Positions 7,744 through 15,374 of a DNA stretch of 31,252 bases are shown here, piece by piece (position 1 is the stretch's first letter; each line of letters opens with the position of its first letter). The translations under genes and the position numbers were made by a program. The stretch comes from Stagnihabitans sp039932095 (lineage in GTDB: Bacteria; Pseudomonadota; Alphaproteobacteria; Rhodobacterales; Rhodobacteraceae), in contig JBDTQR010000021.1 of assembly GCA_039932095.1 (NCBI GenBank), forward strand, positions 1 through 31,252. The letters run 5' to 3'. The notes under the pieces were generated by a model, which saw nothing but the letters and a program-made list of their open reading frames with translations, was not told where the DNA came from and made no database searches.

Positions 7744-8280
7744 ATGACAAGCTGGATGAAAAGGGCCGGGACCCTGGCACTGTGCACCGCAGGATTTTTG
7801 CTGGCCGCAGGCCATGGTTTTGCGCAGACCACAGACGCGCTGGTGGCGACCAAAACCGACTGGAGCGTGTTTGACCCGCCGGAAAGCCCCAAGCAGTGCT
7901 TTGGCGTGTCGAGCCCGAAGGAAACCGTCAACACCCGTGACGGCAAGCCGGTGTCGGTGAAACGCAGCGATATCCTGCTGTTCGTGACCTTCCACCCCGG
8001 GCAGGCCAACGGTGAGACCTCTTTCACTGGTGGCTATCCGTTTGCCGGCGGCTCCACGGTGACGTTGAACGTCGATGGCACAAAGTTCGAGATGGTTGTG
8101 GACGGCGAATGGGCTTGGCCGGCAAATACCGATGATGATGCCAAGGTGCTGGCAGCGCTGCAGAAGGGCCAGTCGGCCATTCTGACCGGCCATTCGTCCA
8201 AGGGCACCCAGACGCAGGATACGTTCAGTCTGCGTGGTTTTACCGCCGCAATGACCGAAGCGGCGAGCCGCTGCAAATAG
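7744..8280 (+). CDS. IalB-family (invasion-associated locus B) exported protein
   Basis: This 178-residue protein has an N-terminal signal peptide (KRAGTLALCTAGFLLAAGHGFA, cleavage before QTT), so it is periplasmic or surface-associated. The mature part matches the IalB pattern: WSVFD near the N-terminus, Cys in KQCFGVSSP, KRSDILLFVTFHP, a GYPF segment, and a C-terminal SLRGFTAAM...SRCK with a final Cys that could pair with the first. IalB is named from Bartonella invasion, but the family is widespread in free-living alphaproteobacteria and its general role is unknown. The start at 7744 follows a GAGG site and begins the signal peptide. It converges on the RTX gene with 12 bases between the stops. 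Confidence 0.85.
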   Translation: MTSWMKRAGTLALCTAGFLLAAGHGFAQTTDALVATKTDWSVFDPPESPKQCFGVSSPKETVNTRDGKPVSVKRSDILLFVTFHPGQANGETSFTGGYPFAGGSTVTLNVDGTKFEMVVDGEWAWPANTDDDAKVLAALQKGQSAILTGHSSKGTQTQDTFSLRGFTAAMTEAASRCK

Positions 8281-8292
8281 CCCTGCTTGCCG

Positions 8293-10074
8293 TCAAGGTG
8301 GCGTGTTCGCGGTCGTGATGGCCGAGATCTGATCGCTGGTCAGCGTGGCATGGTTGTCTAAAATGGCAAACAAAGCGGCGGTGGCGCCTGAGCCGGTGCC
8401 ATCGGCGTCGAAATAGAGTTTGCCCGTGGCGGTGTCGTAGAGGAAGCGTTGCTGCGACGTGGTTGCGGCGGTGACGCCGGATCCCGCGAGGAATTGCGCG
8501 GCGGTGATTGTGCCGTAGTCAATATCCGCTGCCCAGTTGGTGTTCGCGACGATGAGATCCTCGCCGGATTGAAAATCGGTGATGTGGTCAACCCCGTCGA
8601 GCCCCGGCGTAATGTCGTCAAAATAGAAAAAATTGAAGCTGTCGTTGCCGCCGGTCAGGGTGTCATTGCCTTGGCCACCGGACAGCGTGTCGATATCTTT
8701 GCCGCCGAACAGGCGGTCGGCGCCATCGCCGCCGTCCAGCTGATCAAAGGCGCCGCCGCCATACAGAGTGTCATTGCCCGCCCCGCCCCACAGGTCGTTG
8801 ACGCCGTTGTTGCCGGTCAGCTTGTCGCCGTAGGCGGTGCCCAGAAGGTGTTCGATATTCCTGGCGGTTTCGGTATTGCCGTAGCCGTCGTCGGCAATCT
8901 GGTTCTTGGATTTGCCGAGGTTTGCAGTGACGCCGTGGCCGGTGCCATCGACATCCGAGAAATAGAGATAGTCGCTGGCCGAACCGCCGTCGAAATAGTC
9001 ACGACCTTTGCCGCCGAAAAAGACTTCAAAGCCGCTGCCGCCGATCAGCCGATCATCACCGCCGCCGCCGTAGATGATGTCATTGCCCTTGCCACCATAA
9101 AGGCTGTCGTTGCCATCATTGCCCGACAGGACATTGTCGCCCTTGCTGCCGGTGAACTGGTCGGCATAGGTGGTGCCGGCAAGGTATTCGAAACCGGTGG
9201 CGGTCTCACTGTTGCCAAAGCCATCGTCAAGCACGGTCGGCCCGCTGGTCGCGGCAAGGTTGACCACTGCGCCGTGATGGCCTGCGGGCACGTCGGTGAA
9301 GCTGAGCCAATCCAGCCCGGCGCCGCCATCGCTCTGATCCTGCCCGTCGCCCGCCTGGACATAGTCATTGCCCGCACCGGCGTAGATCGTGTCGTTGCCG
9401 CCGTGGCCGTAGAGGGTATTGTCCGTCGCACCACCCTTGATCAAATCAGCAAAGCCCGACCCGCCGATCATCTGGACATTGGTCGCGGTTTCCGTGTTGC
9501 CATAGCCGTCGTCGAGTATGTTCGCCTTGGTCTTGCCAAGGTCGACCGAGATGCCATGCTGAATTCCGGGGTCTGTGTCGAAATAGACGCCGTTGCGGCC
9601 GGTGCCGCCGTAGTAACGGTCGGTTCCGGCGGCACCCTGCATCCAGTCATCGCCGCCATTGCCATAGATCGTGTCATCGCCGGCATTGCCCACCAAGGTC
9701 TTGCTCAGGTCATTGCCGTTGATCACATCGTCGCCGGTTTGCAACAAAGTATACAGGTTCACCGTGCTGACTGGTGTGTCAGCCGCACCACTGGTGTGGC
9801 CAAATGCCAAGGTTTCAAAAGCGGTCAGGGGAGTTGTCAGCCCGGTATAGTGTCCGACCTGAATGCCGTTCTTGACCACATCCATCCGGGCGATGGTTCC
9901 TGCGGTGGGGATGCCTGTCACGTCATAGGTGAAACCCGAACCATGCAGTGTTACCGTCAGTCCGGCGGTGGAAAGGTATTGGAACGTGGTCGCGTTCCTG
10001 GTCAGAACGCTGCTACCGGCAAAGTCGAAATAATAGTTCCAGTCGGTTGTGCTGAGATAGTTGAAAACGGCCAT
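8293..10074 (-). CDS. RTX (hemolysin-type calcium-binding repeat) secreted protein
   Basis: This 593-residue protein has no Sec signal. It carries about fifteen GGxGxDxLx calcium-binding nonapeptides in clusters at about residues 125-155, 220-255, 310-365 and 430-480. The last ~100 residues (DHITDF, then an acidic, hydrophobic tail) look like a type I secretion C-terminus. The body holds three long modules, each made of a short strand segment (GHGVTANLGKS or GHHGAVVNLAA), DDGYGNTETA or DDGFGNSETA, a GTxYAD/GFADL segment and an RTX cluster. The first 110 residues are a separate beta domain. No lipase or protease motif is seen, and no type I transporter genes are in the window. An AAGGGA site precedes the start. 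Confidence 0.88.
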   Translation of the reverse strand: MAVFNYLSTTDWNYYFDFAGSSVLTRNATTFQYLSTAGLTVTLHGSGFTYDVTGIPTAGTIARMDVVKNGIQVGHYTGLTTPLTAFETLAFGHTSGAADTPVSTVNLYTLLQTGDDVINGNDLSKTLVGNAGDDTIYGNGGDDWMQGAAGTDRYYGGTGRNGVYFDTDPGIQHGISVDLGKTKANILDDGYGNTETATNVQMIGGSGFADLIKGGATDNTLYGHGGNDTIYAGAGNDYVQAGDGQDQSDGGAGLDWLSFTDVPAGHHGAVVNLAATSGPTVLDDGFGNSETATGFEYLAGTTYADQFTGSKGDNVLSGNDGNDSLYGGKGNDIIYGGGGDDRLIGGSGFEVFFGGKGRDYFDGGSASDYLYFSDVDGTGHGVTANLGKSKNQIADDGYGNTETARNIEHLLGTAYGDKLTGNNGVNDLWGGAGNDTLYGGGAFDQLDGGDGADRLFGGKDIDTLSGGQGNDTLTGGNDSFNFFYFDDITPGLDGVDHITDFQSGEDLIVANTNWAADIDYGTITAAQFLAGSGVTAATTSQQRFLYDTATGKLYFDADGTGSGATAALFAILDNHATLTSDQISAITTANTPP

Positions 10075-10190
10075 CGGGAAATCCCTTTTCGAATCGGAAC
10101 CAGCGCAGATTAGTATAGTTGTGATGTCCGACCCACTGATAACGCGCGGACGACGGCTGCAGGCATGTTTCCTTTTTCCCTTTGCGAGGG

Positions 10191-10210
10191 TATAGGCACC
10201 GCTTCAGGAG
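10191..10210 (+). promoter_or_regulatory. Candidate -10 and ribosome site of rlmN
   Basis: GGGTATAGG gives an extended -10-like TATAGG at 10191-10196, and CAGGAG at 10205-10210 is the ribosome site seven bases before the ATG. The -35 region is weak. The short leader implied would be about 15-20 bases. Confidence 0.3.
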
Positions 10211-10217
10211 ACCCGCC

Positions 10218-11393
10218 ATGACCGCCACCACGCCCATCACCCAAGACCTGTTGACCATCCCGCGCACTCTGCCGGAGGGCGGCCGCATCAATCTGGTGGG
10301 CTTGACCCGTGACCAGATGCGCGCGGCTTTGCTGGCTGCGGGGACGGCGGAAAAGCAGGTCAAGATGCGGCTGGGGCAGGTCTGGCAGTGGATCTACTAC
10401 TGGGGCATCCGGGAGTTTGACCAGATGACCAATCTGGCCAAGGACTACCGCGCCCTGTTGGCCGCGCATTTCGTGGTGGAACTGCCCGAGGTTGTCACCC
10501 GGCAGGTCTCGGCGGATGGCACGCGGAAATATCTGGTGCGGATCACTGGCGGCCATGAGGTCGAAGTGGTCTATATCCCTGAGACGGATCGCGGGACCTT
10601 GTGCATCTCGTCTCAGGTCGGCTGCACGCTGACCTGTTCGTTCTGCCATACCGGTACCCAGAAACTGGTACGCAATCTGACGGCGGGGGAGATTGTCGGG
10701 CAGGTGATGCTGGCGCGGGATGATCTGAACGAATGGCCGGTCAAGGGCCAGCCCAAGCCGGACGGGCGGCTGATTTCCAATGTCGTGCTGATGGGCATGG
10801 GCGAGCCGCTCTACAATTTCGAGAATGTCCGCGACGCGATGCTTGTGGTGATGGATGATGAGGGGATCGCCCTGGGGCGGCGGCGAATCACGCTGTCAAC
10901 CTCGGGTGTGGTGCCCGAGATTGCCCGGACGGCGACCGAGATCGGCTGCCTGCTGGCAGTGTCATTCCATGCCACCACGGATGCGGTGCGCGACGGGCTG
11001 GTGCCAATCAACAAGAAATGGAACATCGCGACGCTGCTGGACGCGCTGCGCGCCTATCCTGGGCTGTCCAACTCGGAACGGATCACCTTTGAATATGTGA
11101 TGCTGGACGGAGTGAACGACAGCAAGGAAGACGCCCACCGCCTTGTCGAACTGATCCGCGGCATTCCGGCCAAGATCAACCTGATCCCGTTCAACGAGTG
11201 GCCGGGCGCGCCGTATAAGCGGTCGTCGGGCAACCGGATTCACGCTTTTGCCGACATCATCCACAATGCCGGATACGCCAGCCCGATCCGCACGCCGCGC
11301 GGCGAGGATATCATGGCAGCCTGCGGACAATTAAAATCCAGCAGTGAAAAACAGCGCAAGTCGGCGTTGAAAGCCGCGCCTGCGGCCGAATAG
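10218..11393 (+). CDS. rlmN: Dual-specificity 23S rRNA/tRNA adenine-C2 methyltransferase RlmN
   Basis: This 391-residue radical-SAM enzyme methylates C2 of A2503 in 23S rRNA and of A37 in some tRNAs. The radical-SAM cluster cysteines are Cys136, Cys140 and Cys143 (CTLTCSFC). Cys129 in GTLCISSQVG and the C-terminal Cys369 in MAACGQL correspond to the two cysteines needed for methyl transfer (C118 and C355 in E. coli). Other family motifs seen are GMGEPLYN, STSGVVP, SFHATTD and LIPFNEWPG. The start at 10218 is taken because CAGGAG precedes it; the frame is open 12 codons further up. It is divergent from the RTX gene. Confidence 0.96.
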   Translation: MTATTPITQDLLTIPRTLPEGGRINLVGLTRDQMRAALLAAGTAEKQVKMRLGQVWQWIYYWGIREFDQMTNLAKDYRALLAAHFVVELPEVVTRQVSADGTRKYLVRITGGHEVEVVYIPETDRGTLCISSQVGCTLTCSFCHTGTQKLVRNLTAGEIVGQVMLARDDLNEWPVKGQPKPDGRLISNVVLMGMGEPLYNFENVRDAMLVVMDDEGIALGRRRITLSTSGVVPEIARTATEIGCLLAVSFHATTDAVRDGLVPINKKWNIATLLDALRAYPGLSNSERITFEYVMLDGVNDSKEDAHRLVELIRGIPAKINLIPFNEWPGAPYKRSSGNRIHAFADIIHNAGYASPIRTPRGEDIMAACGQLKSSSEKQRKSALKAAPAAE

Positions 11394-11528
11394 TCTTTCC
11401 AAACCGGGCCAATAGGTCCATGGTGTCAAGCAGAACCGGGCGCAGATCCCGGCACCCAGAGAGTGAAGCCAGAACCTTGAGTTACGCCTTCCGCTCTACT
11501 CTCCTATGCATAAAGCAAAGGTTCCCGC

Positions 11529-12566
11529 ATGAATATTCAGTCTGACACCGGGATGACCCGGCAAGAAAGTGCACGTCAATGGGTGTTGAAGCTGGCGCGT
11601 TACCGCGAGCCCTCGACCTGGCGCAGCATATTCGAGCTGGCAATTACCCTGGGTCCGTTTGTTCTGCTGTGGGCGCTGGCCTGGGTCGCGCTGGAGATCA
11701 GCGGCTGGCTCAGCCTGGGGATTGCAGTGTTGAATGGTGGCTTTCTGGTCAGAATTTTCATCATCCAGCATGACTGTGGCCATGCGTCGTATTTCAGCAA
11801 CCGGACGGTGTCGGACTGGCTGGGCCGGATCTTGGGGGTGCTGACCCTGACACCCTATGATGTATGGAAGCGGACCCATGCGATCCACCATTCGCATCAC
11901 GGCAATCTGGACCACCGCGGCATCGGCGACGTGATGACGCTGACGGTGGAGGAGTACCGGGCGCGCGGCTGGCGCGGGCGCCTGCTGTACCGTCTTTATC
12001 GGCATCCGGTGACGTTGTTCGTGCTGGGGCCAAGTTACATCTTCATCCTGCAGAATCGGTTGCCGGTCGGGTTGATGCGGTCGGGCTGGCGGTTCTGGAT
12101 TTCAGCGATGGGCACCAATGCGTTCATCGCCATCGTGATCGGGCTGATCGTCTGGCTGGGCGGGCTGATGCCCTTGTTGCTGATCTATATCCCGACTTCG
12201 GTGATTGCGGCGACGGTCGGGGTCTGGCTGTTCTATGTCCAGCACCAGTTCGAGGAAACCCATTGGGAAAAGGGTGAGGATTGGCAGATCCATGACGCGG
12301 CGCTGGAAGGCTCGTCGCATTACATGCTGCCCGCACCGCTGCAATGGATCACTGGCAATATCGGTGTGCATCACGTGCATCACCTCTACAGTCGCATCCC
12401 GTTCTACCGGCTGACCGAGGTGCTGCGCGACCATCGCGCCCTGGCGGAAGCGCAGAAACTGACGATCCGCCAGTCGCTGGCCTGTGTGAAGCTGAACCTG
12501 TGGGACGAAAAGACCCGCCGTCTGGTCAGTTTCCGCGAAGCGCAACGGGTTTACGGGACAGCGTGA
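11529..12566 (+). CDS. Membrane fatty acid desaturase (DesA/omega-6 type)
   Basis: This 345-residue integral membrane di-iron enzyme introduces a double bond into acyl chains. It has the three histidine boxes of the acyl-lipid desaturases: HDCGH at 81-85, HAIHHSHH at 117-124 and HHVHH at 281-285. Hydrophobic spans lie at about 36-57, 62-79, 160-175 and 195-240, which place the boxes on the cytoplasmic face. The HDCGH...HxxHH...HxxHH pattern points to the delta-12/omega-6 group, but the regioselectivity cannot be read from sequence. The ribosome site is weak (AAAGG at 11516). It stands alone, convergent with the antiporter gene, 42 bases between stops. Confidence 0.9.
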   Translation: MNIQSDTGMTRQESARQWVLKLARYREPSTWRSIFELAITLGPFVLLWALAWVALEISGWLSLGIAVLNGGFLVRIFIIQHDCGHASYFSNRTVSDWLGRILGVLTLTPYDVWKRTHAIHHSHHGNLDHRGIGDVMTLTVEEYRARGWRGRLLYRLYRHPVTLFVLGPSYIFILQNRLPVGLMRSGWRFWISAMGTNAFIAIVIGLIVWLGGLMPLLLIYIPTSVIAATVGVWLFYVQHQFEETHWEKGEDWQIHDAALEGSSHYMLPAPLQWITGNIGVHHVHHLYSRIPFYRLTEVLRDHRALAEAQKLTIRQSLACVKLNLWDEKTRRLVSFREAQRVYGTA

Positions 12567-12608
12567 CGGGCCAAGGCGGCCGGGTTCGATCCCGTCACTC
12601 CACCCCTG

Positions 12609-13859
12609 TCACTCCACGACGGCGGTCGGGGTCGCCGACAGGCGCTGCGCCAGCTTGTGACCAGCGTAGATCACCAGCGGGTTGACCAGAATCGACAGCA
12701 GCGCCCCGGCCACCACCAGATCGCGGGCGGTGGCGGGGATGATCGCCAGATCGACCGACATGCCGATCAGGATGAAGGAAAACTCGCCGATCTGCGCCAG
12801 ACTGCCGGCGAGGAACAGCGACGTGGGCTGGGCATGCCCGAAGGCGCGCAATACGCCGAAAGCCGCCACGGTCTTGACCAGAAGGATGATCAGCAGGGTG
12901 GCGAGCAGCGCCAGGGGCGCGGTCCAAAGCACCGCGGGGTCGAACAACATGCCGACCGAGACGAAGAACAGCACGGCGAAGGCGTCGCGCAAGGGCAGGG
13001 TGTCTTTCATCGCCTGATTGGCCAGCGTCGATCCGGCCATCACCATGCCGGCGAAGAACGCGCCGAGCGAAAAGGTCACGCCGAAGAACAGCGCCGAGCC
13101 ATAGGCCACCCCAAGGGCGATGGCGAGGACCGACAGACGGAACAGTTCGCGCTGACCGGTATGGGCGACGAAATGCAGCATCCAGGGGATCAGCCGCGCG
13201 CCGACCACCAGCATCAGCGCGACAAAGGCAGCGATCTTGGCGCCGGTGATCAGCAGGGTGGCCCAGATTGGCGCGAGCCCGAGGCGGGCCACTTCGGTGG
13301 CGGCGCCAGGTTCCAGGGGTGCCTGCTCGCCGCCGAGCAGACCGGCCAGCGGCGGGATGGCGACCAGCACCACGACCATCACCAGATCCTGCACCACCAG
13401 CCAGCCAAGGGCGATGTTGCCTTCGCCCGTCCCCAGCAGCTTGCGTTCGGTCAGCAGGCGGAGCAGCACCACCGTCGAGGCGACTGACAGCGACAGGCCA
13501 AAGATCGCGCCGGCGCCAAGGCCCCAGCCCAGGGCCCAGCCAATCCCAAGTCCTGCGATCACCGACAACGCGATCTGCGCGAGGGCTCCGGCGAGGGCGA
13601 TGCTGCGTACCGCCATCAGGTCGGACAACGAGAAATGCAGGCCGACGCCGAACATCAGAAGGATCACCCCGATTTCCGACAGTTGCGAGGCCAGCCCGAG
13701 GTCGGCGACATAGCCCGGCGTGAACGGGCCGATGGCGACCCCGGCCAGAATGTAACCCGCGATCATCGGCAGGCGCAGACGGTGCGCCAGCAGGCCAAAG
13801 ACGAAGGCCAGGCCCAGGCCGGCGACAATGGTAGCAATCAGGGGTGTTTCGTGTGCCAT
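12609..13859 (-). CDS. CPA2 family cation/proton antiporter, YbaL/KefB-like, without the C-terminal RCK domain
   Basis: This 416-residue membrane protein has about twelve hydrophobic spans filling nearly its whole length, consistent with K+ or Na+/H+ exchange in the inner membrane. The N-terminus (AHETPLIATIVAGLGLAFVFG) and VILLMFGVGLHFSLSDL closely resemble E. coli YbaL, as do LFFVSVGMLFDP and SLAQIGEFSFIL. YbaL/KefB proteins normally continue for 140-200 residues with a TrkA-N nucleotide-binding domain. This one ends just after the last span (HKLAQRLSATPTAVVE), with the desaturase stop only 42 bases further on. A shorter in-frame extension upstream to 13919 is possible, but the YbaL-like start is at 13859. 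No frameshift is evident. Confidence 0.88.
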   Translation of the reverse strand: MAHETPLIATIVAGLGLAFVFGLLAHRLRLPMIAGYILAGVAIGPFTPGYVADLGLASQLSEIGVILLMFGVGLHFSLSDLMAVRSIALAGALAQIALSVIAGLGIGWALGWGLGAGAIFGLSLSVASTVVLLRLLTERKLLGTGEGNIALGWLVVQDLVMVVVLVAIPPLAGLLGGEQAPLEPGAATEVARLGLAPIWATLLITGAKIAAFVALMLVVGARLIPWMLHFVAHTGQRELFRLSVLAIALGVAYGSALFFGVTFSLGAFFAGMVMAGSTLANQAMKDTLPLRDAFAVLFFVSVGMLFDPAVLWTAPLALLATLLIILLVKTVAAFGVLRAFGHAQPTSLFLAGSLAQIGEFSFILIGMSVDLAIIPATARDLVVAGALLSILVNPLVIYAGHKLAQRLSATPTAVVE

Positions 13860-13971
13860 GGCCCCAAGGTAAAGGGCTGATCTGCCGCTGCAAGTCGGCA
13901 AATCACCTGGCGTGGTCACAATTTACGGTGTTCGATTTCAATATGTTACGATTTTGTCGGCGCGCAGCCGG

Positions 13972-13999
13972 TTGACCCCGACCTGCGGCCTGCTACCCC
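13972..13999 (+). promoter_or_regulatory. Candidate promoter giving a leaderless mRNA for the AlkX-like gene
   Basis: TTGACC and TACCCC are 16 bases apart. The -10 ends six bases before the ATG at 14006, so the expected transcription start is at or within a base or two of the start codon. No ribosome site is present. Confidence 0.35.
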
Positions 14000-14005
14000 T
14001 GTCGC

Positions 14006-15214
14006 ATGGCACGCCAAACCCTTGCAAATCAGCCCGCCCGTCGTTTGTTTCTGGACCGCCATGCCTTGGCGGAGCCACCGGTTGGTCCGGCCACCGGGGC
14101 CGATCTGGCGGCGCTGATCGACCGCATCGGCTTTGTCCAGCTTGACAGCATCAACACGGTCGAACGCGCCCATCACATGATCCTGTGGAGCCGACGGCAG
14201 AGCTACCGGCCCGAGTCGCTGAAGCGGTTGCATGAGGTCGACCGCGCGGTGTGGGAGCATTGGACCCATGACGCCTCGATCCTGCCGATCCATCTGCATC
14301 ACTACTGGCAGCACAACTTTCCGCGCCGGGAAGAGCGGATGCGGAAGAACTGGGCGAGTTGGTTTCGCAGTGGTTATGAGCCGCAGTTCGAAATCCTGCT
14401 GGACCGGATTGCCGCCGAAGGGCCGGTCAGCACCTCGGATGTCGGCGAGGGGGAGGTGCGGGGCTCGGGCGGCTGGTGGGACTGGAACCCGTCGAAAACG
14501 GCGCTGGAATGGCTGTGGCACACCGGCAAGCTGGCGGTGACGCGGCGGGATGGCTTTCAGAAGGTCTATGATCTGGCAGAGCGGGTGATCCCTGCGACGC
14601 ATCGACGGCAAGTGCCGCATCAGGAAGAGGTGATCGACTGGGCCTGCAATGCAGCGCTGGACCGACTGGGCTTTGCCGATGTGTCAGAGTTGCGGGGATA
14701 TTGGGGGATCATCACGCCTGCCGAGGCCAAGCTTTGGGTGCAGGGCGCGGTGCAACGCGGCGAAGTGGCGGAGATCGAGGTCGAGGGGGCGGCGGGGGCG
14801 GTGAAGCGCTCTCTGGCGCGGCCCGACGTGCTGGCGGCGGCAGAGCGGGCCTTGGAGCCGGGGGGGCGGGTGCGGATCCTGTCGCCGTTTGACCCGGCGC
14901 TGCGCGACCGCGACCGGGCCGAGTTTCTGTTCGGTTTTGTCTACCGGATCGAGGTCTTCGTGCCCGAGGCGAAGCGGAAATACGGCTATTATGTCTTTCC
15001 GGTTATGGAGGGCGATCGGCTGATCGGGCGGCTGGATGCCAAGGCGTTTCGCGATGCCAGTGCGCTCAGGGTCAAGGCGTTCTGGCCGGAGGCGGGGGTC
15101 AGGCTGGGGGCCGGGCGTCTGGCGCGGCTGGAGGCGGAACTTGACCGGCTGGCGCGATTTGCCTGCTGTGACCGGGTGGAGTTTCTGACCGGCTGGTTGC
15201 GCGAGACATTGTGA
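14006..15214 (+). CDS. AlkX/YcaQ-like DNA glycosylase (HTH_42 superfamily)
   Basis: This 402-residue protein belongs to the winged-helix DNA glycosylase superfamily containing Streptomyces AlkZ and E. coli YcaQ (AlkX), which excise bases from interstrand crosslinks and bulky alkyl lesions. The signature QLDSINTVERAHHMILWSR is present, with the catalytic pair Gln45-x-Asp47. QxD is the form found in the YcaQ/AlkX branch, against QxQ in AlkZ. Downstream landmarks are WEHWTHDASILP, a wing segment around GWWDW and ILSPFDPALRDRDRAEFLFGF. The full length is normal for YcaQ (about 400). No ribosome site precedes the ATG. It is followed by a palindromic repeat and then the NYN gene in the same direction. 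Confidence 0.88.
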   Translation: MARQTLANQPARRLFLDRHALAEPPVGPATGADLAALIDRIGFVQLDSINTVERAHHMILWSRRQSYRPESLKRLHEVDRAVWEHWTHDASILPIHLHHYWQHNFPRREERMRKNWASWFRSGYEPQFEILLDRIAAEGPVSTSDVGEGEVRGSGGWWDWNPSKTALEWLWHTGKLAVTRRDGFQKVYDLAERVIPATHRRQVPHQEEVIDWACNAALDRLGFADVSELRGYWGIITPAEAKLWVQGAVQRGEVAEIEVEGAAGAVKRSLARPDVLAAAERALEPGGRVRILSPFDPALRDRDRAEFLFGFVYRIEVFVPEAKRKYGYYVFPVMEGDRLIGRLDAKAFRDASALRVKAFWPEAGVRLGAGRLARLEAELDRLARFACCDRVEFLTGWLRETL

Positions 15215-15221
15215 AGCTGAG

Positions 15222-15308
15222 CGCTCATCAAGCGTGACCGCTTTCTCCGCTGGTGCCTTTCGATGTCGGGCACGGGGGAGCGAGGAAAGCTGTCAGGCTT
15301 GACGAGCG
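15222..15308 (+). repeat. Palindromic intergenic element, copy 2 (87 bp)
   Basis: The element is bounded by CGCTCATCAA and TTGACGAGCG, and its arms are imperfectly complementary (GACCGCTTTCTCCGC against GCGAGGAAAGCTGTC). It is homologous in opposite orientation to copy 1 at 5896-5966, with the same arms but a 27-base instead of an 11-base centre. It starts seven bases after the glycosylase stop codon and could act as its transcript end; its distal end also supplies a -35-like TTGACG for the NYN gene. Confidence 0.8.
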
Positions 15309-15326
15309 GCGGGTGGGGAATAGCAC
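15299..15326 (+). promoter_or_regulatory. Candidate promoter for the NYN gene overlapping the repeat end
   Basis: TTGACG, which is part of the terminal inverted repeat of the element, is 16 bases from TAGCAC. This would start transcription about 40 bases before the NYN ATG. Confidence 0.3.
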
Positions 15327-15374
15327 TTTCGCCCAGGTCGGGCATGGTGCATCAAGGACGAAACGGAGGCTGAC

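Noticed and set aside
8449..10113. 554-codon open frame on the plus strand
   Set aside because: It is antisense to the RTX gene; the repeated GGxGxD codons keep the opposite frame open. Its protein has no recognisable domain.
12582..12603. Sequence GGGTTCGATCCCGTCACTCCACC resembling the 3' end (T-arm and acceptor) of a tRNA, possibly an attachment-site remnant
   Set aside because: The T-stem does not pair over five bases with a seven-base loop, the end reads ACCC not ACCA, and the preceding bases are the desaturase coding sequence. No 5' half or integrase is present.
5896..15308. A composite mobile element bounded by the two inverted palindromic copies
   Set aside because: The enclosed genes are ordinary chromosomal genes (rlmN, asparaginase, desaturase) with no transposase or recombinase, so the two copies are better seen as dispersed repeats.
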